A stretch of 7,430 nucleotides of DNA from Candidatus Neomicrothrix sp. UBA825 (lineage in GTDB: Bacteria; Actinomycetota; Acidimicrobiia; Acidimicrobiales; UBA8592): assembly GCA_002295705.1 (NCBI GenBank), contig DBHP01000056.1, positions 1-7,430 on the forward strand, read 5' to 3'. Position 1 is the stretch's first letter, and each line of letters opens with the position of its first letter. This document shows, piece after piece, positions 5,881 through 7,430 of this stretch. The position numbers and the translations under genes are program-made. The notes beneath the pieces are model-generated. The model saw nothing but the letters and a program-made list of their open reading frames with translations, made no database searches and was not told the DNA's origin.

Positions 5881-6040
5881 CTTCTAGTACTCCTCGCACA
5901 CTAAAAAAGTTAATTGTTATAAAAGCTTTGGGGCTATATGTGTCCCCGAAACTATTTCATTAACGATAGGAGCAAGGTTGCATTTTCCAAACCTTCGGTG
6001 GCGATGTTTAGAGAGAATTCACAAAAATGAGTGTTTGGTC
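5881..6040 (-). promoter_or_regulatory. groES upstream region: weak promoter and an inverted repeat, no CIRCE seen
   Basis: This 160-bp gap lies between the TauD-like gene and groES. On the minus strand TATAAC (5921-5916) is a plausible -10, with GGGACA (5946-5941) as a weak -35 at 19 bp. Between them GGGG (5930-5933) and CCCC (5944-5947) form a short inverted repeat that could be an operator. I looked for the HrcA-binding CIRCE element (TTAGCACTC-N9-GAGTGCTAA) and saw no match in either orientation. No clear terminator follows the TauD-like gene, so read-through into groESL is possible. Confidence 0.35.
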
Positions 6041-7027
6041 TTACCGTATTCGCTTCGGCTTTGATCCTTTTATACTTGCTCGCTCCATTACTCGTATATG
6101 AGGAGAATAGTCGCTTGTCGCATAATGTTGCACAGCTTGATTGTCCCAAAAGGCTACGGAATTCTTTTCCCATTTGAAGCGGCAGGAGTATTCAAGAACT
6201 TCAAACTCACGGCAGAGGGCGTCTATAAGTTCAAACCCCTCCTCTTCGTCATAACCCTCAATGCCATTTACAAAGATTCGGTTGACATACAGGAGAGGTT
6301 TTCCTGTTTGATGATGATTAATTACAACTGGGTGTTTAACTAATGGATACATTTCACGCATCTCAGCTAACTTTTCCTTTGGTACTTGACGACCAAATGC
6401 TCGTAAGAAATCATGGACAGCATTTAGGGAGTCAATTTCATCTTTTATCTCTTGTGCCAGGCCTTCATATGCTGCATTTGCATCGACAAAAAGTGTGTCC
6501 CCACCAATAGGAGGTATTTCGATAGCTCTAAGGATTGCTCCTTGAGATGGCGTTTCTCTCCAAGTAACATCGTGATGCCACTGGTTCTCATATCCTGCTG
6601 CATTTGCGTTCTTTTCAAATCTGACTAGCTCTGGTGTTTCGGTGTTGGGTGGCAAAAAGGGGTGTATTTCCAGCTCACCAAAGCGTTGTGCGAAACGTAT
6701 TTGTTGTTCTGATGTGATTTCTTGATTACGAAAGAAAATTACCTTGTAGTCCCAAAGTGCCTGTTGGATTTCACTGACTACCTTGTCTGGGAGTTCTTGA
6801 GAAAGGTCAAGGCCGACAAGTTCTGCTCCAATGGTGGGCGATAGTTGTTTGACATCAAAATGTTCCCACGTCAGGGACTGCAAACGCTCCCGTTCGGCAA
6901 ATAAATGACTCTGGGGACCCATTGTTCTGCTATATCCAGGAAGGTAGACTCTTCCTGGCAGACCTACTCCAGGATCTTTGTCGGCAAGAATCTCCACATC
7001 TTTTTCTGCATTAAGTGTTTCGGACAT
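6041..7027 (-). CDS. TauD/TfdA-family Fe(II)/2-oxoglutarate-dependent dioxygenase
   Basis: Enzymes of this family couple decarboxylation of 2-oxoglutarate to hydroxylation of a substrate, releasing for example sulfite from taurine. The 328-residue protein has a TauD core from about residue 55: DYKVIFFRNQEIT (93-105), RFGELEIHPF (115-124), and the iron motif WHHDVTW with H151 and D153 (HxD). GGDTLFVDANAAYEGL (175-190) is the usual following strand, and WDNQAVQHYATSDY supplies the distal His, H301. RVMERASIKG follows, with R312 and R316 matching the two TauD arginines near the 2-oxoglutarate carboxylate. The first about 50 residues are an extension I do not recognise. The substrate is unknown: no ABC transporter or sulfonate gene is adjacent. 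AAGGGG (7037-7032), 4 nt before the ATG, is the likely ribosome-binding site. The gene has its own promoter overlapping the pyrE stop. Confidence 0.9.
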   Translation of the reverse strand: MSETLNAEKDVEILADKDPGVGLPGRVYLPGYSRTMGPQSHLFAERERLQSLTWEHFDVKQLSPTIGAELVGLDLSQELPDKVVSEIQQALWDYKVIFFRNQEITSEQQIRFAQRFGELEIHPFLPPNTETPELVRFEKNANAAGYENQWHHDVTWRETPSQGAILRAIEIPPIGGDTLFVDANAAYEGLAQEIKDEIDSLNAVHDFLRAFGRQVPKEKLAEMREMYPLVKHPVVINHHQTGKPLLYVNRIFVNGIEGYDEEEGFELIDALCREFEVLEYSCRFKWEKNSVAFWDNQAVQHYATSDYSPHIRVMERASIKGSKPKRIR

Positions 7028-7034
7028 CCCACCC

Positions 7035-7060
7035 CTTAATTAATGTCTTCCATTAATAAG
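7035..7060. repeat. Inverted repeat, possible operator, at the tauD-like promoter and ribosome-binding site
   Basis: CTTAATTAATG (7035-7045) and CATTAATAAG (7051-7060) are inverted copies around a 5-nt centre, pairing over 10 bp with one bulged base; the inner 7 bp are perfect. The repeat covers the expected transcription start and touches the -10 end on one side and the Shine-Dalgarno on the other. That position suits a repressor operator. An RNA hairpin is less likely because the left arm would be partly untranscribed. Confidence 0.4.
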
Positions 7061-7084
7061 TTTAACACCTGTCTAATTAATGTC
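7037..7084. repeat. Direct repeat TAATTAATGTC, two copies 37 bp apart
   Basis: Identical 11-bp copies lie at 7037-7047 and 7074-7084. The first is within the inverted repeat in the leader of the TauD-like gene; the second overlaps its -35 and the pyrE stop. The 37-bp spacing is about three and a half helical turns. AT-rich composition raises the chance of coincidence, but two exact copies framing one promoter deserve note. Confidence 0.4.
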
Positions 7085-7086
7085 AA
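7059..7086 (-). promoter_or_regulatory. Sigma-70-type promoter of the TauD-like gene
   Basis: On the minus strand a consensus -35 TTGACA (7086-7081) is followed after 16 bp by TAAACT (7064-7059), which fits TANNNT. The transcription start would fall near 7052, leaving a leader of about 25 nt with the AAGGGG ribosome-binding site before the ATG at 7027. The -35 overlaps the stop codon of pyrE, so the TauD-like gene can be expressed independently of pyrE. Confidence 0.6.
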
Positions 7087-7430
7087 CTAGGGAGCTCTAC
7101 GGGTTCTATTCCTAAATCAAGGTAGGTAGCTATTGGGTAATAGAAAATCCCTCGAGTTTCTATAAGAGGTCGCGCTATTTCCCCTCGATCAACAAGTGTT
7201 GAGACTGCAACAACTTTTGCGCCGGTCTCTTCAACCGCATCAATTGCTTTAAGAAGTGAACCTCCGGTTGTTATCGCATCTTCAATAACCAAGCAACGGT
7301 CGCCACTCCCTATTGGTGAGCCTTCGATGAGCTTGTTCGTTCCTCTCCCCTTTGGTTCTTTCCGGACGAAGAACCATCGGCAACGTTGAATTCCAGCTAT
7401 TCCTATAGTTAACGCATCCGCCCCAAGTGT
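7083..7430 (-). CDS. pyrE: Orotate phosphoribosyltransferase, C-terminal part (5' end outside the window)
   Basis: OPRT joins orotate and PRPP to give OMP in pyrimidine synthesis. The minus frame is open from the right edge and gives 115 residues before TGA (7085-7083). Visible order: TLGADALTIGIA (the strand carrying a G.D..A motif), FFVRKEPKGRGTNKLIEG (the catalytic flexible loop with conserved Arg-Lys-Glu and Lys), and CLVIEDAITTGGSLLKA, the PRPP-binding signature of type I phosphoribosyltransferases. AKVVAVSTLVDRGE then follows. The protein ends YLDLGIEPVELPS, a normal OPRT ending. In the flexible loop, the position of Salmonella H105 (K..KDHG) is Arg here (KGRG). Roughly the first 40 percent of the protein is missing from the window. 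No terminator follows; the promoter of the next gene overlaps its stop. Confidence 0.9.
   Translation of the reverse strand, partial: TLGADALTIGIAGIQRCRWFFVRKEPKGRGTNKLIEGSPIGSGDRCLVIEDAITTGGSLLKAIDAVEETGAKVVAVSTLVDRGEIARPLIETRGIFYYPIATYLDLGIEPVELPS

Noticed and set aside
5312..5887. 191-codon plus-strand open frame opposite groES/groEL
   Set aside because: It spans two conserved minus-strand genes and their junction, and its composition is that of a complementary-strand shadow.
6018..6046. Possible CIRCE half-site (CACTC on the minus strand) upstream of groES
   Set aside because: The second half-site nine bases on does not match GAGTGCTAA, so this is a chance pentamer.
5952..6173. 73-codon minus-strand frame at the end of the TauD-like gene
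   Set aside because: It overlaps the conserved TauD C-terminus (H301 and the arginine pair) in another frame and has no recognisable features.
1..7430. CRISPR array, tRNA, rRNA, insertion sequence, toxin-antitoxin or defence cluster
   Set aside because: No regularly spaced repeats, cloverleaf-like sequences, transposase motifs or defence-protein signatures were seen; the window is mainly housekeeping and small enzyme genes.

Overview
This window looks like a compact piece of an actinobacterial chromosome, most likely from a non-GC-rich, possibly marine lineage near the Acidimicrobiia. That placement is inferred from four things: a GuaB3-type IMP dehydrogenase remnant (a mostly actinobacterial paralogue), a mycothiol-dependent maleylpyruvate isomerase-like protein, a CoA-type NUDIX protein with an N-terminal RGG..IPRP..W segment, and TANNNT -10 boxes placed 6-7 nt before start codons, as in leaderless actinobacterial transcripts. 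No 16S or marker set is present, so the taxonomy is provisional.

Layout from left to right: a truncated antibiotic-biosynthesis-monooxygenase-like gene (minus, 1-95) is divergent from a VOC/glyoxalase-fold gene (plus, 176-691). The VOC gene runs tail to tail, with a 17-bp overlap, into a minus-strand run that fills the rest of the window. In transcription order (right to left) this run is pyrE (partial, 5' end outside), a TauD/TfdA-type dioxygenase with its own promoter, groES-groEL closed by a strong intrinsic terminator, a 50-residue small protein, a NUDIX CoA pyrophosphatase-like gene, the last 60 codons of guaB3, guaA, and a TIGR03086/MDMPI-like gene that overlaps the guaA end.

Functionally the window combines pyrimidine synthesis (OMP formation), GMP synthesis (XMP to GMP) and the GroEL/ES chaperonin with accessory enzymes of unknown substrate. 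The 50-aa protein and NUDIX genes are 2 nt apart and look co-translated.

The most notable feature is the guaB3 tail. It is an intact but start-less 60-codon C-terminus, lying directly after the NUDIX stop codon and in the same frame. It suggests that a block, probably guaB3 and possibly guaB, was recently deleted between NUDIX and guaA, or that the assembly is joined wrongly there. Other points of interest are the unannotated 50-aa gene, the repeated leaderless-type promoters, a well-formed promoter and operator-like repeats before tauD, and the lack of a recognisable CIRCE element before groES. I see no mobile element, CRISPR array, tRNA or rRNA, and no defence-like or clearly novel multi-gene system.
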